Below are positions 1 to 6,905 of a stretch of 6,905 bases of DNA, piece after piece (position 1 is the first letter of the stretch; each line of letters opens with the position of its first letter). The notes under the pieces are model-generated. The model saw only the letters and a list, made by a program, of their open reading frames with translations. It searched no databases and was not told the origin of the DNA. The DNA is from Bacteroidales bacterium (GTDB taxonomy: Bacteria; Bacteroidota; Bacteroidia; Bacteroidales; UBA10428): assembly GCA_016935595.1 (NCBI GenBank), contig JAFGQQ010000038.1, forward strand, positions 1-6,905. Direction: 5' to 3'. The position numbers and the translations under genes were made by a program.

Positions 1-1
1 T

Positions 2-784
2 ATTTATTTCGATGAAACAAACAATAATAATATTATTGTTGAATTGATGATAGATAACAATTTCAAACTTCCCAAAAATACTATAGCCAGTATATTTAGT
101 TCCGATTTAATGGGCACGAAAGCAGTTAAATTTCTTTTAACCGATTCTACTTCATATCATTCTGTTGGCGATACATTATTACCTATGGTTGAAGCCGATT
201 TAACCGAACAGGTCAGTGTGCAAATGCTGCCCTTAAAAAACCAGGCTGAAGACTTAATGAAAGATATGCAGGAGGCTTTAGTTGTTTTAAAACAATTATT
301 TAACGAAAAAACCCGTGATAACTTAATCAGAAGTATTGAAAGTGTAAAATCCACCATTAATAATCTTAATAATACAACTTCGGCTATTGACGAATTATTA
401 AATTCGGAAAAAGAAAACCTGAAAAATATTATTTCCAATATCGAGTCTATTACCAAAAGCATTAAAAGCAATAATAAAGAACTCGGTATGGCAATTCAGA
501 ACCTCTCCGATATTTCCGATTCAATTGCAAGGGCAAATATAACCACTGTTTTAAACAATATTGAAACCTCATTTTTACAATTAAGTGAAATAACCGAAAA
601 AATAAACCAGGGACAAGGTTCTTTAGGAACACTGGTAAATAACGATACATTAATCAAAAATCTTGAAACTACTGCAAAAGATTTGGATATTTTAATAAAA
701 GACATTAATGAAAATCCTAAAAAATATGTTCATTTCTCTGTTATTGGCATTGGAAGTGGTAAGAAGGGTAAATCTGATAAATAA
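2..784 (+). CDS. mlaD: MCE/MlaD-family lipid transport protein, 5'-truncated by window edge
   Basis: This is the C-terminal part of a membrane-anchored MCE-domain protein, the substrate-binding component of an Mla-type ABC system that moves phospholipids between the inner and outer membranes. The frame is open back to base 2 with no stop, and the residues before the first possible start (TTG 44, ATG 47) read IIVELMIDNNFKLPKN. That continues directly into the MCE signature (KLPKNTIASI, SSDLMGTKAV, a GD turn in SVGDTLLP), so the true start and the N-terminal membrane helix lie off the left edge. After the MCE domain comes a long polar helical stretch rich in N, S, E and K that is probably coiled coil. 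Near the end are GQGSLGTLVNNDTL and ENPKKYVHFSVIG, typical of Bacteroidota MlaD-like proteins, followed by a short basic tail. Full-length relatives are about 300-330 residues; about 260 are visible. ABC and permease partners are not in the window. It is unrelated to the sugar genes downstream. Confidence 0.87.
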   Translation: MYFDETNNNNIIVELMIDNNFKLPKNTIASIFSSDLMGTKAVKFLLTDSTSYHSVGDTLLPMVEADLTEQVSVQMLPLKNQAEDLMKDMQEALVVLKQLFNEKTRDNLIRSIESVKSTINNLNNTTSAIDELLNSEKENLKNIISNIESITKSIKSNNKELGMAIQNLSDISDSIARANITTVLNNIETSFLQLSEITEKINQGQGSLGTLVNNDTLIKNLETTAKDLDILIKDINENPKKYVHFSVIGIGSGKKGKSDK

Positions 785-975
785 AATAATTAATTTTAAG
801 ATACCTGTATAGCCTGTATCATAGAATAAATCTCTAAATGCATATATCAATTAACTGGTTATTTTAATTTCCAATAAAACATAATTGTTTTCTTGTGATT
901 TCTAATCAATTTTTGAATAAAAAATAAATAATTTTGTAAATGATTATTTATTCTGGAATAAACTAATCAGCATTA
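785..975. other. AT-rich intergenic spacer between mlaD and the HTCS gene
   Basis: This 191-base stretch has no plausible gene. A short inverted repeat (GATAC at 800-804, GTATC at 816-820) and an overlapping 7-base direct repeat (CCTGTAT at 804-810 and 813-819) lie just after the mlaD stop. The stem is too short and has no T-run, so I do not call it a terminator. The only other signal is the -7 box listed separately. Confidence 0.6.
929..936 (+). promoter_or_regulatory. Candidate Bacteroidetes -7 promoter box for the HTCS gene
   Basis: TAATTTTG matches the Bacteroidetes -7 consensus TAnnTTTG at every fixed position and ends 39 bases before the HTCS start codon, which would give a leader of about 30-35 bases. 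The weakness is the -33 element: the nearest TTTG (912-915) is only 13 bases upstream, while about 19-21 is usual, and no TTG sits at the expected distance. In sequence this AT-rich, one chance match is possible. Confidence 0.35.
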
Positions 976-3900
976 ATGAATATTAAAATTAATTTACATT
1001 GGATATTTATTATTATAATCTTGGTTAGCATTTTATTCTTTAACAAGAAAATATACTCCCAAGAACATAAAATTTGGTTTAAACATTTAACCACAAAAGA
1101 AGGATTATCACAAAATACTGTTGATTGTATACTGCGCGACAAGCAAGGATTTATTTGGTTCGGCACATGGAATGGTTTAAATAAATATGATGGTTATGAT
1201 TTCACACTTTACCAAAATAATCCTTCAGATTCTAATAGCATTAGTAATAATTTCATTTATTCCCTTTGTGAAGATAATTATAATAGAATATGGATTGGTA
1301 CAGGGGGTGGTGGCATAAATATATTAGATAAAGAAAAAGACATTTTTTATCATATAATTTATGATTCTTTAAATGCGAATTATATTTCAAATAATGTAGT
1401 AAATGCTTTATATAGATCGGAGAATGGCGAAATTTGGGTTGGTACCGATAATGGATTGGACAAAATTCAATTAAAGCAACATGCATTATCAGGCTTACAA
1501 ATTACTTCATATAAATACGAACAAAATAATCTGTCTTCATTATCTAATAATCGTATTTTTTCCATTTATGAAGATCATAATAAGAATATTTGGGTAGGCA
1601 CATTCGACGGGCTAAACAAATACAATCCCTTATCTAATATTTTTCACCGGTATTATAATATACCAGGTAATACTAATAGCATTGCATTTAATAATATTTA
1701 TATCATTTATGAAGATAATCAATACAATTTATGGGTAGGCACGTTTTACGGATTAAGTAAAATTGATTTGAATTTGGGAAATATAACCAATTATTATCAT
1801 GTTTCTGATGATTTTTTAAGTTTACCGCATAATACTATAACCTCAATATGCCAGGACAACAAAGGAACTGTATGGATTGGCAATTTGGGTAGCCTAAGCC
1901 AATATAATCCTAAGTTGGATAATTTCACCAATTATCAGAATGATTTTACCGATGACAAAAGCATAAACAATAATTTCATTAATTCACTATATGCAGATGA
2001 TTTCGGGAATGTATGGATTGGTACTGATAAAGGCGGTGTTAATGTTATTGACCGGAACAAAAAACCTTTTAAACATTGGGAATATAAACCAAATAATCCC
2101 AATAGCCTTTCCGGGAATATTATAAATTCAATTTACGAAGATCAATCGGGCAACCTTTGGATTGGAACTTCAGGTGGCGGACTAAATATTTATAATAAAA
2201 AAACTGGAAGATTCAAACAATTTCAATATTCACCTAATAAACCTTCCGGATTGAATTCTAATTTTATTTCTGCTATTATTCAGGATTCATCTGCGACTAT
2301 ATGGATTGGCTCCTGGGGAGAAGGTATAAATCGTTTAAATAAATATAATAGTATAACAAATAATCAATTTATTCATTACCAGGCAAATTCTAATATAGAG
2401 GGCAGTTTAAACGGTAATTTTGTTTCTTCGTTTTGTATTGATAGATATAATAGGCTTTGGATAGGTACATCACAAGGTTTAAATATATATGATAAAGAAA
2501 AAAACGAATTTATTAATTTCATTAATCCCCTAACACCTGATCATACAATAATAGATGTAGGTTGCTTAGAACAGGATAGTTCTGATAATATTTGGGTAGG
2601 AACCTTGCATGGATTATACAGAATTAAATTAATTAAAAACATAAACTTGCAGGTAAACCCTGATAAAACGAATATTAATGTATTTATAAACGATCCAAAA
2701 AAAGCAAATTCAATTAGTGGTGATCGGATTATCACAATATATAAAGATAAATATGGTACAATGTGGTTTGGTACTTATGGGAAAGGATTTGACAAACTGA
2801 CTTATATAATAGACAGTTTAACTGGTAAACAAATTGAACAATTTAATAATTACTCTGAAAAGGACGGTTTATCCGATAATGTTGTATATGGTATATTGGA
2901 AGACAATTCAAATAATCTTTGGTTAAGTACAAACCATGGTTTATCGAGATTTAATATTAATGAAGAAAGCTTTAAAAACTATTATGAAGATGATGGCATT
3001 ATTGGAAATCAATTTTTCTGGACGGCAAGTTTTAAAAATAAAGCAGGAGAATTATATTTTGGAACTACAAAAGGCATGATGTCTTTTTTCCCCGAAAATA
3101 TAGATGATAATCCATATGTTCCTCAAGTTACTATAACAGATTTTAAAATTTTTAACCAGAGTATTAAACCGAATATTCCATATAAAAACAAAATAATTTT
3201 AAATAAAGATATTTCATTTATTAATGAAATTAAACTTAGCTATAAAGAAAATAATATTTCATTCGAATTTTCGGCACTTTATTATTCATCACCCGAAAAA
3301 ATAATGTATGCATATAAATTAGATGGATTTGAAAAAAATTGGGTATATGTGAGTTCCAAAAGAAGGTTCGCAAGTTATACAAACTTAGACGGAGGAACTT
3401 ATAATTTCCTTGTAAAAGCTACAAACAACGATGGAATCTGGAATAACAATCCAACATCATTAAAAATAACTATTATACCACCGTTCTGGAAAACATTATG
3501 GTTTAAAGGCATTTTATTTGTAACGATTACCATGCTAATAATATTAATATATAATATACGGTTACGTACATTAAAAAACCAAAAGCAAAAATTAGAAAAA
3601 CAAGTAAAAGAAAGAACATCGGTAATAAACACCCAGAAAGAAAATCTAAAAAAAGCCTTTCAATTGCTTGAACAGCGAAAACTCGAAATTTTTGACCAAA
3701 AAGAAGTGCTTTTAAGAAATAATAAACAAATATTAAAACAAAGAGACCAGTTAATTAAAATGAATGAACAGGTTCACTTAGCAAATCAGGAAAGAATCAG
3801 ATTCTTTACTAATATTTCACACGAATTCAGAACACCTCTAACTTTAATTATTGGTCCAATTGAAAAATTAATTTCTTTGTTTAAAAATAACGAGGAATTA

Positions 3901-5421
3901 AAATCGCAGGCAGAGCTTATTAAACGAAATGCACAACGACTGCTTAGTTTAATTAATCAATTAATGGATTTTAGAAAAATTGAAACCGGTAATTTAAATC
4001 TCAGGGTTTGTCATAAAGATATTATGCCTGTAATTAAAGATATCTATCAAGCATTTTCCCAATTTGCATCAGATCATAAAATAAAATATGAATTGATTAC
4101 GGTAAGTGAATCAATATTTTTCTGGTTTGATGAGAATGTAATAGAAAGAATAATATTTAATATTTTAACCAATGCCTTTAAATACACTCCAGATAAAGGC
4201 ACTATCTCAATATCTCTTAATATTGTTGATAGAAATAATAATCTTAGTACTTTCCCTGATGGTTATCTTTCCATTAGTATAAAAGACAGTGGCATAGGAA
4301 TACCCAAAAATCAATTATCACAAATCTTTAATCGTTATTACCAGGTTAATGACAAACTTACATTAAACAAATCTGAGAATTCAGGAACTGGAATAGGTTT
4401 AGCTTTAACAAAAAATCTTATTGAACTTCATCAAGGCGAAATAGAGGTTAGTAGCGAATTAGGAAAAGGAACAGAATTTATTGTCCGTCTTTCTTTAACT
4501 AATAAAAAATTCTTGAAAGAACAAATAATAAAAGTTGCAGAAACTGAACATAGATCAAAAAAACTCCATGAAGAGATATCAACATTGGAAAATATTGATG
4601 AATATGTAAATAAGATTTCAATCAAAGCTCCTCAAAAGAAAAAATATACATTACTTATTGTTGAAGATAATATTGATCTTCGGACTTTTATTACTAAAAA
4701 CCTAAAAGAAGAATATAATATTTTTAATGTTCCCGATGGACTAAAAGCTATGGAAATTGCACAAAATTCCCATATTGATCTGATTGTGAGTGATATTATG
4801 ATGCCAAAACTCGATGGCATTGAATTATGCACTAAATTAAAATCTGATTTAAATTCCAGCCATATCCCAATTATATTACTAACGGCAAAAAACTCTTTAG
4901 AGAGTAAAATAGAAGGTTATAAAATTGGAGCCGATGACTATATTGAAAAGCCATTTGATATGGGACTTTTAAAGGTTAGAATAAAAAACATTATTGAAAG
5001 CCGAAGAAAATTAAGACTAAAATTCAGCCTCGAAATCTCTCCAAAATTAAACGAAATTACATCCACATCAACTGATGAAAAATTCTTGCAAAAAGCAATA
5101 AAAAATGTTGAAGAATTTATGAACGACACAAGCTTTGATGTCACAAAACTGGTTAAAGAAATGGGAGTAAGTCGTAGTTTGCTTCACAAAAAATTAAAAG
5201 CGCTAACAAATATGTCAACTACCGAATTTATTCGTTTATGCAGATTAAAAAAATCAATTCATTATCTTAAACATGATAACTTAAACATATCGGAAGTTGC
5301 ATATGAAGTAGGTTTTAATGATCCAAAATATTTCTCCAGAATCTTTAAAAAACATTTTGGTGTAACCCCAACAGAATATATTAGTAATGAGATAGAATTA
5401 CCAGAAGTACAAAAAAACTAA
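976..5421 (+). CDS. Hybrid two-component system regulator (HTCS), likely sensing an arabinan-derived oligosaccharide
   Basis: This protein senses a glycan fragment in the periplasm and activates a polysaccharide utilisation locus, with all two-component parts in one 1481-residue chain. In order: N-terminal export signal or anchor helix (about 8-28); 14 Reg_prop propeller repeats (about 43-708), each ending in a W-[IVFL]-G-T-like strand, with tryptophans at 61, 106, 154, 206, 253, 300, 347, 395, 443, 495, 540, 597 and 649 and Tyr694 in the last; Y_Y_Y domain (about 715-834); membrane helix (about 841-859); charged coiled coil (865-935); HisKA with SHEFRTPL and phosphoacceptor His949; HATPase with N-box Asn1062/Asn1066, G1 DSGIGI (1104-1109) and G2 GTGIGL (1137-1142); receiver with Glu1230/Asp1231, phosphoacceptor Asp1273, Thr1303 and Lys1325; AraC-type HTH (about 1389-1470) ending in GFNDPKYFSRIFKKHFGVTP. 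All catalytic residues are present, so it should be active. The ATG at 976 is chosen because it directly precedes the export signal. The ligand is inferred only from the neighbouring enzymes. Confidence 0.96.
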   Translation: MNIKINLHWIFIIIILVSILFFNKKIYSQEHKIWFKHLTTKEGLSQNTVDCILRDKQGFIWFGTWNGLNKYDGYDFTLYQNNPSDSNSISNNFIYSLCEDNYNRIWIGTGGGGINILDKEKDIFYHIIYDSLNANYISNNVVNALYRSENGEIWVGTDNGLDKIQLKQHALSGLQITSYKYEQNNLSSLSNNRIFSIYEDHNKNIWVGTFDGLNKYNPLSNIFHRYYNIPGNTNSIAFNNIYIIYEDNQYNLWVGTFYGLSKIDLNLGNITNYYHVSDDFLSLPHNTITSICQDNKGTVWIGNLGSLSQYNPKLDNFTNYQNDFTDDKSINNNFINSLYADDFGNVWIGTDKGGVNVIDRNKKPFKHWEYKPNNPNSLSGNIINSIYEDQSGNLWIGTSGGGLNIYNKKTGRFKQFQYSPNKPSGLNSNFISAIIQDSSATIWIGSWGEGINRLNKYNSITNNQFIHYQANSNIEGSLNGNFVSSFCIDRYNRLWIGTSQGLNIYDKEKNEFINFINPLTPDHTIIDVGCLEQDSSDNIWVGTLHGLYRIKLIKNINLQVNPDKTNINVFINDPKKANSISGDRIITIYKDKYGTMWFGTYGKGFDKLTYIIDSLTGKQIEQFNNYSEKDGLSDNVVYGILEDNSNNLWLSTNHGLSRFNINEESFKNYYEDDGIIGNQFFWTASFKNKAGELYFGTTKGMMSFFPENIDDNPYVPQVTITDFKIFNQSIKPNIPYKNKIILNKDISFINEIKLSYKENNISFEFSALYYSSPEKIMYAYKLDGFEKNWVYVSSKRRFASYTNLDGGTYNFLVKATNNDGIWNNNPTSLKITIIPPFWKTLWFKGILFVTITMLIILIYNIRLRTLKNQKQKLEKQVKERTSVINTQKENLKKAFQLLEQRKLEIFDQKEVLLRNNKQILKQRDQLIKMNEQVHLANQERIRFFTNISHEFRTPLTLIIGPIEKLISLFKNNEELKSQAELIKRNAQRLLSLINQLMDFRKIETGNLNLRVCHKDIMPVIKDIYQAFSQFASDHKIKYELITVSESIFFWFDENVIERIIFNILTNAFKYTPDKGTISISLNIVDRNNNLSTFPDGYLSISIKDSGIGIPKNQLSQIFNRYYQVNDKLTLNKSENSGTGIGLALTKNLIELHQGEIEVSSELGKGTEFIVRLSLTNKKFLKEQIIKVAETEHRSKKLHEEISTLENIDEYVNKISIKAPQKKKYTLLIVEDNIDLRTFITKNLKEEYNIFNVPDGLKAMEIAQNSHIDLIVSDIMMPKLDGIELCTKLKSDLNSSHIPIILLTAKNSLESKIEGYKIGADDYIEKPFDMGLLKVRIKNIIESRRKLRLKFSLEISPKLNEITSTSTDEKFLQKAIKNVEEFMNDTSFDVTKLVKEMGVSRSLLHKKLKALTNMSTTEFIRLCRLKKSIHYLKHDNLNISEVAYEVGFNDPKYFSRIFKKHFGVTPTEYISNEIELPEVQKN

Positions 5422-5477
5422 TTGTTCCATTCAATATAAACGGAAACATTTATCCTCTAATTTTACCTAATTGTCCA
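5418..5477 (+). repeat. Pair of CTAATTGT(T)CCA direct repeats, possible operator half-sites
   Basis: CTAATTGTTCCA at 5418-5429 (overlapping the HTCS stop codon) and CTAATTGTCCA at 5467-5477 differ by a single inserted T and are on the same strand, 49 bases apart. AraC-type regulators often bind paired direct repeats, and these lie between the HTCS gene and its likely targets. The spacing is wide and the composition very AT-rich, so this is only suggestive. Confidence 0.22.
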
Positions 5478-5544
5478 CTTATTTTAGTTCTATAAGTTAT
5501 ATTATTGATTTAAAATTTATTGTTTTTATTAATAATAACTGCTC
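5422..5544. other. AT-rich non-coding leader region downstream of the HTCS gene
   Basis: This is the first part of the 313-base gap before the GH43 gene. It has no open reading frame of note and is where a promoter and HTCS operator for the enzyme genes could lie. The best -7-like match, TATTATTG (5500-5507), differs from TAnnTTTG at one position and has no convincing -33 partner. An imperfect AT-only inverted repeat (5496-5506 against 5528-5539) could be a weak hairpin but lacks a G+C stem and T-run. A near-identical direct repeat starts at the HTCS stop (see next entry). Confidence 0.5.
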
Positions 5545-5709
5545 ATGACTAAAAATAAAACCTTAAAAGTTTGCTTTTCGTTGGTTTTAATTATCCTTTT
5601 TTCAATTCCAGATGATAGTTAATATGAACAAAATTAGAAAATATATAAGACTAAAGTTATCGTTAATGTTGATATGCCTCCTAAATCGATAGTGATGCTG
5701 GAAATTTAA
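5545..5709 (+). pseudogene. Remnant of a secreted protein gene (signal peptide plus hydrolase-like C-terminal tail)
   Basis: An ATG at 5545 opens 25 codons beginning MTKNKTLKVCFSLVLIILFS, with basic residues followed by a hydrophobic core as in a Sec signal peptide, and stops at TAA 5620-5622. In the same frame, after a second stop (TAG 5635-5637), 23 codons run to TAA 5707-5709 and end KVIVNVDMPPKSIVMLEI. That tail resembles the last strand of the C-terminal beta-sandwich of many glycoside hydrolases (pattern V-x-[LM]-P-P-x-S-[IV]-x-x-L). An export signal and a hydrolase-like end in one frame, with almost nothing between, suggest an enzyme gene reduced by a large internal deletion and then closed by stop mutations. 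It lies between the HTCS and GH43 genes, where an extra enzyme of the locus would be expected. No family can be named from so little sequence, and chance ORFs in AT-rich DNA remain an alternative. Confidence 0.42.
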
Positions 5710-5734
5710 CAAGAATATAAAAGCAATAATTATA

Positions 5735-6766
5735 ATGAAAGATGGATACTTTTATATAAAATTTTTATTTCTCAAGGTTTCTAGATCTCTGTATTTATTA
5801 TCTATATACATAATCTGTCAAATAAATGCTTATTCACAAAAATCGGATATTTCTGTTCATGATCCTGTAATGATAAGACAGGATAGTATATATTATCTTT
5901 TTTGCACTGGTCGGGGAATAAAAATATTTTCATCATCCGACATGAAAAACTGGAAAGAAGAAAAACCTGTTTTTTCAGATGCCCCATCATGGGCTGTTGA
6001 AGCAATTCCATGTTTCAAAAATCATATTTGGGCTCCCGATATATCTTTTTATAAAGGTAAATATTACTTGTATTATTCGGTTTCTGCATTTGGTAAAAAT
6101 ACTTCATGCATTGGATTAGCAATAAATAATACTTTACATCCTGATGACCCTGAATACAAATGGGAAGATTTTGGCAAGATTATTCAATCTATTCCCGGTC
6201 GTGATTTATGGAATGCGATTGATCCTAACCTGGCTTTCGACGAAAATGGGGTACCCTGGTTAGTGTTTGGATCATTTTGGGCGGGCATGAAACTCGTTAA
6301 GTTAAGCAACGATTTAACTGCTGTTGCTCAACCTGAAGAATGGTATACGATTGCTAAACGATCTCGTGATTACGATACTGATGATATGGATCCCGGGGAA
6401 GGGGCTATTGAAGCACCTTTTATATTTAATAAAAATGGATATTTCTATCTTTTCGTATCATACGATTATTGTTGCCGGGGAATAAACAGTAATTACAAAA
6501 TAATGGTTGGAAAATCAGATAAAATAACCGGCCCTTATGTTGATAAAAGAGGTATTAAAATGAAAAATGGAGGAGCAAGCCTTTTACTTGAAGGTAATAA
6601 AAGATGGCCTGGAGTAGGACATAATTCGGTATATACTTTCGATGGAACAGATTATCTTATTTTTCACGGATATGATTCAGAAGAAAACGGTAAACCAAAA
6701 CTTAGAATTGAAAAATTAAGCTGGGATGCCGCAGGTTGGCCAATCATTATAAAAGAAAATGAATAA
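5735..6766 (+). CDS. Secreted GH43 arabinanase (endo-alpha-1,5-L-arabinanase type)
   Basis: This five-bladed propeller hydrolase is predicted to cut alpha-1,5-linked arabinan with inversion, outside the cytoplasm. The 343 residues are full length for single-domain arabinanases. The three GH43 acidic residues are in their motifs: general base Asp43 in VHDPVMI, pKa modulator Asp163 in NAIDPN, and general acid Glu226 in IEAPFI. Other arabinanase hallmarks are WAPDI (99-103), FGSFWAGMKL, the paired cysteines in VSYDYCCRG, a KITGPYVDKRG segment, and GVGHNS (293-298), whose His296 corresponds to the metal-linked active-site histidine of arabinanases. A Sec signal with core about 19-28 is followed by NAYSQ, likely cleaved near residue 34; Cys28 is preceded by Ile, not a lipobox. 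ATG 5735 is used because a stop (TGA 5693) lies upstream with no other ATG between; the n-region is rather long. It sits 29 bases before the next gene, as in an operon. Subfamily is probably GH43_4 or GH43_5; exo-acting arabinanase or arabinofuranosidase activity cannot be excluded. Confidence 0.9.
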   Translation: MKDGYFYIKFLFLKVSRSLYLLSIYIICQINAYSQKSDISVHDPVMIRQDSIYYLFCTGRGIKIFSSSDMKNWKEEKPVFSDAPSWAVEAIPCFKNHIWAPDISFYKGKYYLYYSVSAFGKNTSCIGLAINNTLHPDDPEYKWEDFGKIIQSIPGRDLWNAIDPNLAFDENGVPWLVFGSFWAGMKLVKLSNDLTAVAQPEEWYTIAKRSRDYDTDDMDPGEGAIEAPFIFNKNGYFYLFVSYDYCCRGINSNYKIMVGKSDKITGPYVDKRGIKMKNGGASLLLEGNKRWPGVGHNSVYTFDGTDYLIFHGYDSEENGKPKLRIEKLSWDAAGWPIIIKENE

Positions 6767-6795
6767 AACATATAATAATCAATAAACTTATTAAA

Positions 6796-6905
6796 ATGAA
6801 GAAAACAACAAGAATAAAAATAATTATAGAGTGGTTTATTATTCAGGTACTTTGTCTATCATTAAATGCCCAAAATGCCCGGATAAAAATAGATATTGAC
6901 AGAAA
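6796..6905 (+). CDS. N-terminus of a secreted protein, probably GH51 alpha-L-arabinofuranosidase, cut by window end
   Basis: Only the first 36 codons are present. They encode a basic start (MKKTTRIK), a hydrophobic segment (about 9-24, interrupted by Glu12 and Gln17) and a likely signal-peptidase site at LNA-QNA, so the product is exported. The mature start, NARIKIDIDR, matches the first beta-strand usual in GH51 alpha-L-arabinofuranosidases, where it normally leads into an I-x-P-x-[IV]-Y-G-x-F-x-E motif that would lie just beyond the edge. The gene begins 29 bases after the GH43 stop, indicating co-transcription. A GH51 enzyme would remove arabinose from side chains or from the oligosaccharides made by the GH43 enzyme. 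The family call rests on about ten residues plus context. Confidence 0.55.
   Translation, partial: MKKTTRIKIIIEWFIIQVLCLSLNAQNARIKIDIDR

Noticed and set aside
157..705. Minus-strand ORFs opposite the mlaD gene, and similar ones opposite the HTCS and GH43 genes.
   Set aside because: They overlap strongly supported coding regions, show no recognisable motif, and are expected by chance from codon bias in AT-rich genes.
44..784. Treating TTG 44 or ATG 47 as the true start of the first gene.
   Set aside because: The frame stays open to the left edge and the upstream residues form the MCE-domain strand expected before the KLPKN motif, so the gene is truncated by the window.
800..820. GATAC/GTATC inverted repeat as a terminator for mlaD.
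   Set aside because: A five-base stem with an 11-base loop and no following T-run is too weak.
912..915. TTTG as the -33 partner of the -7 box at 929.
   Set aside because: The 13-base spacing is shorter than the roughly 19-21 bases usual for Bacteroidetes promoters.
1120..3090. Recurring DNA words (for example those encoding NNFI...IWIGT) as a DNA repeat array or CRISPR-like structure.
   Set aside because: They keep codon phase, vary at the DNA level, and correspond exactly to the protein's propeller repeats of about 45-52 residues.
5496..5539. AT-rich inverted repeat (GTTATATTATT against AATAATAAC) as a terminator for the HTCS gene.
   Set aside because: The stem is all A/T apart from one end pair, is imperfect, has a loop of about 20 bases, and no T-run follows; such matches are common in this composition.
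5816..5818. Cys28 of the GH43 protein as a lipoprotein attachment site.
   Set aside because: The residue before it is Ile and no small residue sits at -1, so it does not fit a lipobox; a signal-peptidase I site near NAYSQ fits better.

Overview
The window is AT-rich (roughly 70% A+T or more), has no Shine-Dalgarno motifs at its starts, and carries one near-perfect Bacteroidetes-type -7 box. Together with a hybrid two-component regulator of the HTCS type beside secreted arabinan-type glycoside hydrolases, this points to a member of the Bacteroidota, most likely Bacteroidales or a relative. Everything recognisable is on the + strand.

Layout: (1) 2-784 is the 3' part of an MCE/MlaD-family lipid-transport gene whose start lies left of the window. 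It is a housekeeping envelope gene and probably marks the edge of the polysaccharide locus. (2) 785-975 is an AT-rich spacer with a candidate -7 box (TAATTTTG, 929-936). (3) 976-5421 is a complete 1481-residue hybrid two-component system: export signal, 14 propeller repeats, Y_Y_Y domain, one membrane helix, histidine kinase, receiver and AraC-type DNA-binding domain in one chain. (4) 5422-5734 is a 313-base stretch with no intact gene. It holds what looks like the collapsed remnant of a secreted protein gene: a signal-peptide start and a hydrolase-like C-terminal tail in the same frame, only about 15 codons apart and separated by two stops. (5) 5735-6766 is a complete secreted GH43 endo-arabinanase-type enzyme. 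(6) 6796-6905 is the first 36 codons of another secreted protein, probably a GH51 alpha-L-arabinofuranosidase.

How it fits together: the HTCS is expected to sense an oligosaccharide in the periplasm with its double propeller and to activate the neighbouring enzyme genes through its own DNA-binding domain. A GH43 arabinanase (chain cleavage) plus a GH51 arabinofuranosidase (release of arabinose from oligosaccharides or side chains) makes arabinan the most likely substrate. The order HTCS-GH43-GH51 resembles the BT0366-BT0367-BT0368 part of the arabinan locus of Bacteroides thetaiotaomicron as I recall it. No SusC/SusD pair is visible, but the window ends inside the operon. I see no evidence for an entirely new system. 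The most unusual item is the gene remnant at 5545-5709.
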